From assembly GCA_017871115.1 (NCBI GenBank), contig JAFCIZ010000003.1, positions 869,001-933,000 of the forward strand: a stretch of DNA of 64,000 nucleotides, read 5' to 3'. This document shows, piece by piece, positions 54,409 to 64,000 of the stretch. The notes beneath the pieces were generated by a model. It saw only the letters and a list, made by a program, of their open reading frames with translations. It was not told where the DNA came from and did no database searches. The first letter of the stretch is position 1; each line of letters starts with the position of its first letter. This DNA comes from Cunninghamella blakesleeana (Eukaryota; Mucoromycota; Mucoromycetes; Mucorales; Cunninghamellaceae). Position numbers and translations under genes: made by a program.

Positions 54409-55813
54409 AGTGTTATTCTTATTAGTATATTATTATAAAATATATATGTACAAAAAATAAATAAATAAAATAAATGGATATTAATATTAAAGTTAAAGTT
54501 AAAAAAAAATAAAAAAGGTGAAGAGAAGAAAAAGAAAGTTTAAAAAAAAATTCATTTATAGCCGAAAAAAATAAAAAAATAAAAAAAATCGGTGGTTAAA
54601 AAAAAAGACCCTTTTTTCTTTTTTCTTACCATTGAACCCTTTGTTCCTTTTTGATTAAAAATCATATATAAAACGACTATTCTATTCTATTATGTTATAT
54701 CATTGTATCATATTAATACTAGTAAAAAAAAAATTGAGTGATTACCATCTTTTTATAAACATTTATAATTATTTTGAATATATAGAACCTTTGTTTTTCA
54801 AAAAACGCAACTGTCAAATTAATAAAAAAAATTTTTTTAAAAGAAGCTTTCAACAAGGCGTGGGAAAGTTGAGTTTAAAACTTGAGTATCAAGTCAAGGT
54901 ATAAATCTAAGAAACGTGGTATAAAAATAGCTCTCAGAAAAAAATTTTTTGTTTTTGTTTAAATATAATATCGGTATATATATATATATATATATACTGT
55001 ATATAAATATATATGTAGTAAAAATCATGTCATCTTTTAAATATATTCTATCATCTTTTTATTATAATATAAAATAAATTTTCATTGAATAATGATTAGC
55101 AATTTATACCTATTAATATATCATTTATCAACATCATCATCTTTACCATCGTCCTATCAAATAAGTATAAATGTACCATATGCAGATCTTTTTATATAGT
55201 CTTTTTTTTAACACGTGGATTCACTCATCTCATATGTAAATCACGAATTTTTTTTTTAGAGGAAAAGAACAGGTTAGCCGATAAATAAGATTACAAGCAC
55301 TTGCTAGAAAAAAAAACCCCCCCCCCATTTATTTGAAAATAAAAAAAAATTCATTTTATTCATTAATAAAAAAAAAACCTCGTATGAATTACTAAATAGT
55401 ATTAAAACTGTCAATTATTTCTTACTATGATAAATTATGTTTAAATTCGAAATAGGAATGAAAATGGTTAAAGAAATAAACATTTTACCGGCTTTTAGTT
55501 AGTACTACATTCATCTGAAAAATAATAAACCTTTTTTTTTTTTTATTTCGCGGTCAGATCTTCAATTTGGAGATTTCATTGTTAAATTGAAAAGGAACGG
55601 GGAACCTTTTTTTTTTTTTTTGTTCTAAATAAATTTATGGCTGATTTTAAAACTTGAAATAAAAAAAATATACCACGCAACATTTATTATTATCAACCTC
55701 ACCCATGCTAAAATTAAATGATATATTCCTTTTTTTTATTTTACTTTACAAATCAATATATATATACTATTTATTAAAATGTACAAGTAAAATAAAACTA
55801 AAAATACTTGAAT
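54409..55813. other. Intergenic
   Basis: About 1.4 kb between the start of the arrestin gene and the 3' end of the DUF3472-like gene. TA array at 54975-54996, a run of ten C at 55317-55326 and poly-T runs. Several pseudo-ORFs without coding character. Confidence 0.55.
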
Positions 55814-56292
55814 CTATTTTGTATTAGTTGGCGGATAAATACCTTCTGATTTTTTACCATCAATACGCATATATGCCTCATTGCTAACCGTTTTTTGTTC
55901 CCAGACATCCTTGCCATCAGGTGTGGTATGAGTAAAATCAAAAGTGTTCGATTGATAAGTTTTACCTTGTGCGTCCTTCATTGTACAATTTCCATAAAAC
56001 CCTTCTCTGATTTTGGTACGATCTGGACCAAAGTTTTCTAAAAAGCCATAAGGTGAGGATAACCATTGTGTTGTTTTTTCTGCTTCATAAGTTACTAATA
56101 AATTCCATTCGGTTTGACCTTGACGTTTATAATAGCCTGAATAAACCGTCGTTTGTTTTTCTTCGTTAACATCGGCAGTAACACGAAATTGAACAGTTTC
56201 ACCAACTTTCCAATTTGTTTTAAGATATCCATGTGCACCTAATGTAGTAATAAATGATAAAAAAAAATACTTTTTTAGTTTAATTCATATAT

Positions 56293-56332
<40 letters not shown>

Positions 56333-56689
56333 TCATTTTAATATAAATGGTTTACCTGTCCCTTCCCCACCAAAATTTTCATCTACAACCCCTTTACCAA
56401 CTTGAATTGTATTGACTTTACTATTTTTGCCATCGTCCCAAACAGAAAATAAAAATCTTCTTTCTGTACCAGAATTATGTTGCATACCCATATAACCTCT
56501 TACCCATCCATTTGCCATCCAATAAGTATTGGTAGGATCAGATCCAGAAGGAACACGAATAGATGAAGTTAGTTCTTGAATTTTATCGACACCATTAGGA
56601 ACTTTCCACCAGTTGTGAACAGAAACAGCACTTGTTTGAATGGCCATCATAGTTGATACAACTAATCCAGATATAATAGATAACCTCAT
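55814..56689 (-). CDS. Secreted DUF3472-like protein
   Basis: Exons 56689-56356 and 56238-55814 are in phase; 252 aa. The start [16 protein letters not shown] is a signal peptide, likely cleaved near residue 20 (TSAVS). Longer in-frame upstream ATGs exist but run through a TA repeat, so the short start is chosen. The mature part has [66 protein letters not shown] and [12 protein letters not shown]. This order (W-rich motif, sheet, F-x-x-W-D) fits the DUF3472 family of secreted proteins of unknown function, common in fungi and bacteria. Probably extracellular or cell-wall associated. Confidence 0.8.
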
Positions 56690-56694
56690 GATTG

Positions 56695-56726
<32 letters not shown>

Positions 56727-57513
56727 GTATATATTAATTGAAAAAGAATAAAAGTGAAATAACAAGAATAGTAATAATAATAAAATAAAATAAAAAAAAG
56801 GTAAATATCATTCTTTTTTTTTTCCATTTAAATAGCTTTATAAATTTGTTCCATATTTTTAAGATATAGCGTCATGGCTATTATTAAGTTTTATCTAATG
56901 ACCATACAAAAAAGGTAGATTGGATTACATAGGTTGATCGAATTAATATATACGTAATACTCGTACAATCAATAATTAATTACATTTTAATAAAAGTTGA
57001 ACCTTGCATTCTTAATGTGTGTTTTAAAATAATTTTCTATTTTTCTATAAAGAAACCTTTTATTTTATATGTATAAAAAATAAAATAAAATAATGATAAA
57101 AATATAGAATAATAAAAAAAAAAGATGCAATTTTTTTTTTATTACTATTAGGCATTCTTCATTCTTTCTAGGGGCTCTTTTATAAATATGTACAGTTTTT
57201 ACCATTATGCCGCATCAACTCATTAGAAAAAATATGTAGTTATTGAACCAATGCTTTTAGACACATAATCATCTATTATGTAATAATAATGATATAATAC
57301 TTGATATCGTTTTCTCTATATATAGTTTATTCCCATGATTTTGGTATAGAGAACTAGCTATACACAATTTAACTTAAATTAAATATAAATTAATTAGCAT
57401 ATATTACTCTTGATACTAAAATTATTATATTAATTTTATTTTTCATCACTTTTCTTTCTTTTTCTTATATTTTATGCCCTATTTTTTTTTCTCTTATATA
57501 TATATCATAATCA

Positions 57514-57558
<45 letters not shown>

Positions 57559-57966
57559 GTATTGTTTAAAAATAGTATCGTTTTTATAATTCACTTTTAA
57601 TTTTATTAGCTTCCATTGATAATGGATCAAGTTCAAATATAAAATAAATCACCCTATTATATTATACCCATACCAGTTCATATATGTATTGAATTTTTAG
57701 TTATAAAAGATGTCAACAGTTCACTAAAATGATGCCCATCTATATAGTTGATTATTGTAATATATTCTCACAGAATAATGATTGATAATTTCCTTCAAAA
57801 ATAGTAAATTAATCATATCACGATATAGTGGTATACTTTTATTATCATAGTTATATGTAGTTTGAATGTTGTATTATTGTTATTCTTTTAGTAAGTATAT
57901 AAACCTTTGTTATAATTAGTAGTCATATATTTGCTAAGAAAGTATATATATATTAAATTTACAGTA
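56690..57966. other. Intergenic before transposon
   Basis: About 1.3 kb of AT-rich DNA: TA/TATG repeats next to the DUF3472-like start (56695-56732), an ATT array at 57514-57558, poly-A runs. No gene seen. Confidence 0.6.
57514..57558. repeat. (ATT)n microsatellite
   Basis: About 15 ATT units, like the array at 11159. Confidence 0.95.
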
Positions 57967-59946
57967 CAGTATTTCCACATAACTTTCGGTTATTTTAGTA
58001 AATTTTTGTCGGGATTTTAAACCCTTTTTTGTGATTTATAGTAAAAAAATAATAAAATTAAAGTCAGATAAGAGGGTTAGAGTTCCAATAAATAAGAATA
58101 TGTAGTTTAGCAATAATATCGGATTAAAATAAAAGTTATGACGAAAGTTTTTAAAACAAGAAAAAGCTTGGTCTTTATTAAATTGGAATTAAAATTGAAT
58201 TTATACATTTTTTTAAGATACACAAAATATCATTAAAGTTATGAACCAAAAAATAACGAGAGTTATAATAAATTGCTATGGGCAAATTGATAAAATAGTG
58301 AATAAGAATTATTTCATTCTCAGATCATTTGTCGCTTTTTTTTAAAATATTTTGTCGCTTTATTTTTTTTTTTTGTTGATTTTATTTTTTTGTTTTGTCG
58401 TTTTTAAAAACGTTTTAAAAACTTTATTTAAGCATAAATCAAAATAACCTATAGAACTTTTTATAAATCCAGAAAGATTTTAAGGTACAAATAAGTAGTC
58501 ACTTAAGAAATAAAATGGAATTTTTTTACGAAGATGGTCAAGGAAACATAGTAAATGAAAATGGAGATAATCCTTTGGAAACTAATGATCAAGAGGATAG
58601 TATTCAGCTAGATGTTTTATTAAAACTTCAACAATATTCAAATATCCAGTTAGAATCACCAAAAGTTGATATGAATGATGATGTTATATCTGCTGATCTT
58701 CAACCATTAAAAAATGAAGAAAAAAAAGTTGCAAAAAGTCCTAATCGTAAATGTAATAAATATACAGAAATGGATAAATATAGGCTAATAATGTTAATAT
58801 TAGAAAAGCTTCTAAAAGCAGGACAAGCTGGAAGACAACTTGGTATTCAGGAACGTACAGCTCAAAGATGGTGGAAAGAATATCGTGAAAATCCTGATAC
58901 TTTTTTTAATTCTTAAGAAAAAACTAAACGTAAAACAAAAAAATTACATGACATCCATAAGGAACATATTGTTGAATATATTGATGATTATCCATCTACT
59001 GCTGTTGATCAAGTAATGGAACTTTTGATTAAAAAATTTGAAGACTTAGATATTAAAAAATCTGCAGTTCACAAGTTTATGAACGAAGAATGTCAATCAA
59101 CATTTAAAAAAGCAGCATTTCATTCAACAAAAAGATTATCTGAAGAAACTATCAATAAGAGATATGAATGGATTGTTCATTGGAAAAATACAGATATGGG
59201 TTATAAAAATTGCATATTTGTTGATGAATAAGGCTTCAATATAAATATGCGAAGAAGTAATGCTTGGGCTCCCAAAGGTAAAACACCAATTGTGGAAACC
59301 TCATCTACAAGAGTAAAAAGCCATACAATTTTGGGTGCTATTTCTTATTATAGTGTCACCAATATTTTTCTCAGAAAACTAAACAGACCACAAATAAAAA
59401 AAATAAAAAAAGAAAATTAGAGGATGAAATAGAAAAAAAAAATGGTAAAGTAACTAATGCTAGTCACTATACTAAGTTTTTATTAGATACGATGAACTTT
59501 ATGGATAACTACCCTTCTATGAAGCATTTTTATATTGTTATGGATAATGCTCCTATTCACCAAAATAAACAAATTGAAGAATTGATAGCAGAAAGTGGAT
59601 ATCGACACATATATCTTCCACCATGCTCTCCTGATCTAAATCCAATTGAACAATCCTGGCTTATTACAAAGAGTAAAATGAAAAAGAACCAACTTTTTAG
59701 AAGAAGAAACATTATCAACGAGAATTAAGGAAGCTTGTCACTTAGTTACACCTCAAAATCTTTCTGGATTTATAAAAAGTTCAATAAGCTATTTTGATTT
59801 ATGCTTAAATAAAATTTCTTTTAAACATTTTTAAAAACGACAAAGCATAAAAAATAAAACCGACAAAAAAAAATAACGCGACAAAAAAGGTTTAAAATCC
59901 CGACAAAAATTTATCAGAAAACCGAAAAAGTTATGTAGAAATATTA
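57967..59946 (+). mobile_element. Decayed Tc1/mariner-type DNA transposon
   Basis: The element is about 1980 bp, flanked by TA on both sides (57965-57966 and 59947-59948), the target of this superfamily. Terminal inverted repeats: the left reads CAGTATTTCCACATAACTTT and the right is its complement with changes. They share TTTTTGTCGGGATTTTAAAC inside. A second inverted pair, TTGTCGTTTTTAAAAA to AAGCATAAATCAAAATA, lies at about 58394-58450 and 59795-59840. Four TTGTCG motifs occur in each end and may be transposase-binding sites. About 300 bp at 58040-58320 on the left has no counterpart on the right. It carries a broken transposase gene. Confidence 0.85.
58515..59824 (+). pseudogene. Broken Tc1/mariner (IS630-type) transposase
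   Basis: Coding-like sequence covers an N-terminal acidic leader, a helix-turn-helix (LKAGQAGRQLGIQERTAQRW, near residues 97-116), a linker and a DDE catalytic core. Core marks are KNCIFVDE (first Asp), FYIVMDNAPIHQNK (second Asp) and PPCSPDLNPIEQSW (third acidic residue). Frames are interrupted by stops near 58914 and 59229. A frame change lies between about 59400 and 59490, and another follows near 59700, after which the C-terminal piece continues. The element cannot encode its own transposase. Related intact copies elsewhere in the genome could still act on its ends. Confidence 0.88.
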
Positions 59947-60560
59947 TATAATGGTAGTTGAATATAGAGGGCTGTCTTAATGTTATTTTCTAATAATATA
60001 TTATTATTAAATTTGTATTTAATTTTCTTTTCGATTTTTATAACGTATAGATATTTTTTTGAGTTAAACTATTTCTATTAATGCTGTGCTTATGTATTAT
60101 TCATCTTTTACATTTTACAATTTTCATTTTTGGTAGAAAAAAAGTTTACTCAAATATACCTAGATTTGTTGATAATTTAATACTACTATTTCACTTGATA
60201 GATATAACTTACTACTTTATTCATAATTCATACAACTGAAGTCTGAAATAAAAGCATACATTTAAATTTTAGATCAATTTTATCATTGTTCAAGTGTATG
60301 ATATGATATTCTATTAATTAGTTTTCATATTTTCTTTTTATTATAATAAATCAATACATAATATATATATATATATATAATTTCTTTTTAACTATATTAA
60401 AATTTATAAAATTTAACTAATATAAATATACAGCAAATGATAATTTATATAGTCAGATTAATTTATTTATAATTTAGTCAACAATTTGAAAAAAAAAAGT
60501 TTTTTATTTTTATATTTTATATTAATTCTTATATTATATTTTGTGGCCAAACACTAAATA
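59947..60560. other. Intergenic
   Basis: AT-rich spacer between the Tc1 element and the small secreted protein; TA array at 60361-60380. Nothing else recognised. Confidence 0.55.
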
Positions 60561-60953
60561 CTAATCAGATTTAACTATAAATCCTCTTTTGTTCATGAGG
60601 TACCCTGTTCTTTTCATACCACATTTGCCTGTTTTAGGGATATATACCGCACATTCTTTTGATTTTTCCCAGGTATTAGGATGATTTGCAGAATAACCTC
60701 CATAACTAATAGTAATATAGCCAGATTCAAACCATGTTTGTATACAAATATCATTTTTGCAGCTTTTATTGCCATCAGAATACATTTTCACACCTTCACC
60801 CCAACTGACTTCTTTACCACCATTAATAGAAACTGTATAATATATGGAGTCATTGTAATTATTTGGAAACCGTGTTACTCTGACATTTGCACCAATTCCT
60901 GCAAAAACAGTGTTTACCACGATAAAAAGTATAACAGCAATAGATTTAAACAT
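60561..60953 (-). CDS. Small secreted cysteine-containing protein, 130 aa
   Basis: Signal peptide MFKSIAVILFIVVNTVFAG (cleavage likely after Ala18). The mature part of about 112 residues has four Cys (SCKNDICIQTW, ECAVYIP, GKCGMKR), possibly two disulfides, and a beta-rich pattern (YYTVSINGGKEVSWG; GYITISYGGYS). No family recognised. It lies between two transposon relics, a common setting for fast-evolving secreted proteins, but an effector-like or antimicrobial role is only speculation. The frame is clean from start to stop and has balanced codons, so it is probably real. Confidence 0.7.
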   Translation of the reverse strand: MFKSIAVILFIVVNTVFAGIGANVRVTRFPNNYNDSIYYTVSINGGKEVSWGEGVKMYSDGNKSCKNDICIQTWFESGYITISYGGYSANHPNTWEKSKECAVYIPKTGKCGMKRTGYLMNKRGFIVKSD

Positions 60954-61194
60954 ATTAGACAGTATTTTCTTTATAGTAATAAAAAAAAGAAAGAACTTTG
61001 AAAAAAAACCAATTTATTTATTTATTTATTTTTTTGACTTAAAAGAGAACTTTGTTTGATATTTCAGATGGGAATAAAATAAAGTTTTTTAAGAAAATTA
61101 AGAATCCTGTGTCAATGAAGGGCGGGGTCCGAAAACAAAAAATTGCTATATGGGGATGTGCGTACATTTTTAAAAAAGGATATTCATATTTAAC

Positions 61195-61304
61195 TTTGAA
61201 AACATTTAGAAATTTTTCTTTTTTTTTAAAAAAAATAATACATATATATATATATATATAATAAATTCTCTAGAAGCAATATTCTTTATGCATAAATCCA
61301 ATCA
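61195..61304 (+). repeat. Direct repeat, copy 1
   Basis: Starts TTTGAAAACATTTAGAAAT and ends ATAAATCCAATCA. It is imperfectly repeated at 62787-62891 in the same orientation. The two copies bracket the chromodomain transposase relic. Confidence 0.7.
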
Positions 61305-61314
61305 TCTCTTACAC

Positions 61315-61404
61315 AATTAAACAAATTATATATTTATATGAGGTAAACGTCAATCTGTTTTTATATTATAGAAACTTAAGAATTATGAAAGTAAAAAATA
61401 ATAA
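61315..61404 (+). repeat. Perfect 90-bp inverted repeat, left arm
   Basis: Exact reverse complement of 61446-61535. The arms enclose a 41-nt spacer, 61405-61445. Base pairing ends at both sides in single mismatches. Confidence 0.95.
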
Positions 61405-61445
61405 ATCCATAAATATATTCCAGTGGGTGGATTATTATTTAAATA

Positions 61446-61535
61446 TTATTATTTTTTACTTTCATAATTCTTAAGTTTCTATAATATAAAAACAGATTGA
61501 CGTTTACCTCATATAAATATATAATTTGTTTAATT
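61446..61535 (-). repeat. Perfect 90-bp inverted repeat, right arm
   Basis: Mate of 61315-61404. A diverged copy of this arm in the same orientation follows copy 2 of the direct repeat (about 62906-62975). Confidence 0.95.
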
Positions 61536-61622
61536 ATATGCATAATCCAGTGTGTGGAATATATTATTTAAAAATCATTATTAATATTAGAATACCTAAT
61601 TAGTGGCTGTTCAATCCATGAT

Positions 61623-62738
61623 GTGGGTATGCATAATTCTGATAGTTCATTTATAAAATATATCAAACTTTATTTATATGTAACGCAGATCTTTATTTTA
61701 AATAAGTGGTTCGATAACCTTTTACCAAATGCATTTAGTAATAATAAAACAAGATATTTAAGTAGTTTAAAGTTTAATCCTGGAATATTTCATCGTATGA
61801 TAATAATATTAGATGGTCATCAAAATAAAATTTGTTACGAAGATATTGATATATATAAAAAGAATTGTATTCATGGAAGCTTAAAACAAAGGGTTAAATA
61901 CACAATTTATTATTGATGTTAATAATATAGTTATATTTATATCAGATTCATTACCATACCGTGATAACAATGATGATAATATGTTTATTAAAGATATAAA
62001 ATTATAAAATTTCTTTAAAATTAGCGATTGAATTTGTATTGTTGGGTTATACGAAATTACTGTAAACGAATTTATTGAAAAATATAATAATATAGGTGTA
62101 CCAAATTTCATTAAATAATTTGTGCTTTTCGATTAAAAAAGAGAAAAATATACCACTAACAAATGGCGAAGTATTATTTAATAATGAATTAGATTCATTT
62201 AGGCCACGAGTTGAATCTTACTTTGCTTTATTATCTTCTAAATTTAATAGATTTAGTCCTCAAAATAAAATAATAATTACTAAAAGTTCATTATATAATT
62301 TACAATTAGAATTTTCATGTGTTTTATTGAATTTAAAAATATTTATAGATCTATGTAACATGGAAGAAAATATCTATCATAGAATGTGGTTACAAAATAA
62401 TTTTGATTTTCAAGATAAAAATACATATATTCATAAAAATGATTCAGGTTCTATACAAGTTAAATATAAATTAGATAATATATTATCCATGAAAGATATA
62501 CAAAAGAGTTTAATGTATGATACTGTGAATACCAATGATGAAATAAATGATAACCAAATAAATTAAATGAAATGGTTATAGACAATATATATAGTTATGG
62601 AATTCAATATATTATAAAACATAGAGAAAATAATACTGAATATGGGTATTTTGTAAAATGGAAAAATTATAGGAAGATGATGTTAATGAAAAAGAAATTA
62701 TAAGAAATTATTGGAAATCCATGAGATACGTATATTAA
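61623..62738 (+). pseudogene. Broken DDE transposase with C-terminal chromodomain
   Basis: Several frames hold one coding-like order. First IIILDGHQNKICYEDIDIYK (first catalytic Asp) and CIHGSLKQRVKYT. Then frame-shifted FISDSLPYRDNNDDN. Then FRPRVESYFALLSSKFNRFS (Glu region) and YNLQLEFSCVLLNLKIFIDL, like the HARBI1/DDE_Tnp_4 fold. The C-terminus reads IIKHRENNTEYGYFVKWKNY and, after a further shift, EKEIIRNYW: the beta-strands and helix of a chromodomain, with the VKW-x-x-Y core. Stops near 61914 and frame changes near 62060 and 62670 show it is dead. DDE_4 assignment moderate; chromodomain assignment good. Confidence 0.65.
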
Positions 62739-62786
62739 TAAAAAAAAGTATATACATGTTTAAATATAGTTACATAATTTATTAAT

Positions 62787-62891
62787 TTTGAAAACATTTA
62801 AAAATCTTTCTTCTCTTTTAAAAAAATAAAATACATATATATATAGAATACATTCTCAAGAAACAACCTTTGTTTTGTATAAATCCAATCA
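62787..62891 (+). repeat. Direct repeat, copy 2
   Basis: Imperfect copy of 61195-61304, followed by sequence related to the right arm of the 90-bp palindrome (about 62906-62975). Confidence 0.7.
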
Positions 62892-62975
62892 CTCCATTTA
62901 TTGATTTATTTATTTTTTAATTTTATAATTATTAATTTTCTTAAATATAAAGACAGGCTGGACGTTTATCGGGAG

Positions 62976-63295
62976 AAGTAAACTAATTTTTCATATATTT
63001 TATTATTACTATATGATGGTACATGATAATTGTCATTGGTTCTTATATATATATTAATATAGTAATATAGTCAGGTTCAATATAGGAACTTTTAACATTA
63101 AGTTTATAAAGTTAAATTTGACTGTTTGAAGATAATAATATATCTGAGTTAGATTTAACTCCTTATTTAGTACAATTACTCATTTTAATAAAAGGTTATA
63201 TATTTTAATCTCAGAGCATTTGACGATCATTATCATCATTTCACTTTATACTATTTACTATTATATAATCATAGTAATATGTTTGTTTGCTATAA
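62976..63295. other. Spacer
   Basis: AT-rich; no gene or repeat recognised. Confidence 0.5.
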
Positions 63296-63572
63296 TATAA
63301 AATAGCCTGATACCACAATCTGTTTGATTTTTAATTTCTTCCATAAACTATTGATGGGATAAAGAATCACTCAAAGAAGAAACATCAAAAAGTAAAGCTC
63401 CTTTCGTACGCGACGAAATCCATAATTTAGAGTGATGCACTCTTTCTTTAATATTGTCGTTGCTAAACGAGTTTTTGGTTATGTTAGCATAAGTTGTTAA
63501 AGTTGTATTGTGAGCGGGAGGATTATCAATCGACTCGACCGACGTGTTATTTTATTTACTCGAAAGAGCCAT
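63296..63572 (-). pseudogene. Fragment of possible retroelement ORF
   Basis: On the minus strand an ATG at 63572 opens a frame with a stop after six codons. The frame then reads TSVESIDNPPAHNTTLTTYA, NSFSNDNIKERVHHSKLW and ISSRTKGALLFDVSSLSDS before another stop near 63353. Codon composition is clearly coding and the region is richer in GC than its surroundings. From memory it resembles N-terminal parts of LINE-type ORF1/gag-like proteins of mucoralean fungi; I cannot confirm this. It is a 5' fragment with at least two stops. Confidence 0.4.
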
Positions 63573-64000
63573 GTGTTTACAAAAAAAATGGAGTAAAAAT
63601 GGAGAAAAAGAAAAAAAATTGTAACTTGATATTATTTCAATTTAGAAAATTCAAATTATTTAAATTCAGAGATCGTACCGGGTTTTTTATAGCGTATTTT
63701 CTTTTTCTTTTTTCTTTTTTATTTTTTATTTTTTATACACTTTTTTTTATATTAGTACTGTCTTTCTTACGTTTTTATTCTTTTATTTTTGCATATAATG
63801 GAAGTTTTTATTTATAAAAGGATTCTTCTCACATTATTAACGACAATAACATTTCATTTTGCAATCTATATTAACAAAAATAAATAAAAAAGATAGTCAA
63901 AGCAAATAATAAAGAAACAATAAACAAGATATGAATAGTACATTGCTCACAAAGTCTGTTTTTTTTAAAAAAAAAAATGCGCTTATCTTAATTAATATAT
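63573..64000. other. Window end, no gene
   Basis: Poly-T and TTTTA tracts and AT-rich DNA. An open frame of about 107 codons overlaps the retroelement fragment but is mostly Phe/Leu from T runs. Confidence 0.55.

Noticed and set aside
63494..63817. 107-codon plus-strand ORF
   Set aside because: Second half is Phe/Leu from T runs and first half is antisense to a better coding trace.

Overview
The window looks like nuclear DNA of an early-diverging filamentous fungus, most likely Mucoromycota (Mucorales-like). It is very AT-rich with long A/T runs and TA or ATT microsatellites. Most genes carry several short GT-AG introns, and the proteins are eukaryotic housekeeping families (Emg1, cofilin, Sds3, SMC3, CSN8, GTPBP1, M17 aminopeptidase) mixed with Asn/Gln-rich proteins. 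Species-level identity cannot be fixed from the sequence alone. All exon models were built by hand from splice signals, reading-frame phase and family knowledge; no transcripts or searches were available.

Layout. 1-10.6 kb: EMG1/NEP1 (partial, minus), an F-box/ankyrin protein (plus), a ZCCHC10-like zinc-knuckle protein with a long RS tail (minus), cofilin (plus), an Sds3-like Sin3/HDAC subunit (minus) and an SLC35F-type transporter (minus). 10.6-14.1 kb: a gene-poor stretch with microsatellites and possible decayed ankyrin-like pieces. 14.1-32.2 kb: an 828-aa low-complexity protein (minus), an LSB5-like VHS-GAT protein (plus), a coiled-coil protein (plus), an SLC49-like MFS transporter (plus), COP9 signalosome subunit 8 (minus) and an Asn-rich protein (plus). 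32.2-57 kb: 24-exon SMC3 (plus), a tiny possible secreted peptide, a membrane-anchored metallophosphoesterase (minus), a CoA-binding protein (plus), a GTPBP1-like GTPase (plus), an M17 aminopeptidase (plus), an arrestin-domain protein (minus) and a secreted DUF3472-like protein (minus). 57.9-64 kb: repeat-rich, with a decayed Tc1/mariner element bounded by TA, a small secreted Cys protein, a perfect 90-bp inverted repeat, a decayed DDE transposase carrying a C-terminal chromodomain, and a fragment of a possible retroelement ORF.

Functionally this is a normal mixed eukaryotic neighbourhood and not an operon. Themes are rRNA processing, actin turnover, chromatin and cohesion, endocytic sorting (VHS-GAT and arrestin), membrane transport and protein turnover. 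I see no multi-gene cassette.

The most notable observations are: (1) the SMC3 head lacks both lysines that Eco1/ESCO acetylates in other eukaryotes, with Ser-Leu in the aligned positions; (2) the Sds3-like gene appears to carry a U12-type AT-AC (or AT-AG) intron; (3) in-frame gene models need a 13-nt microexon in the SLC49-like gene and a 2-nt microexon in the VHS-GAT gene, and several genes have first coding exons of only 3-5 nt; (4) the chromodomain-DDE transposase relic and the 90-bp palindrome beside it.
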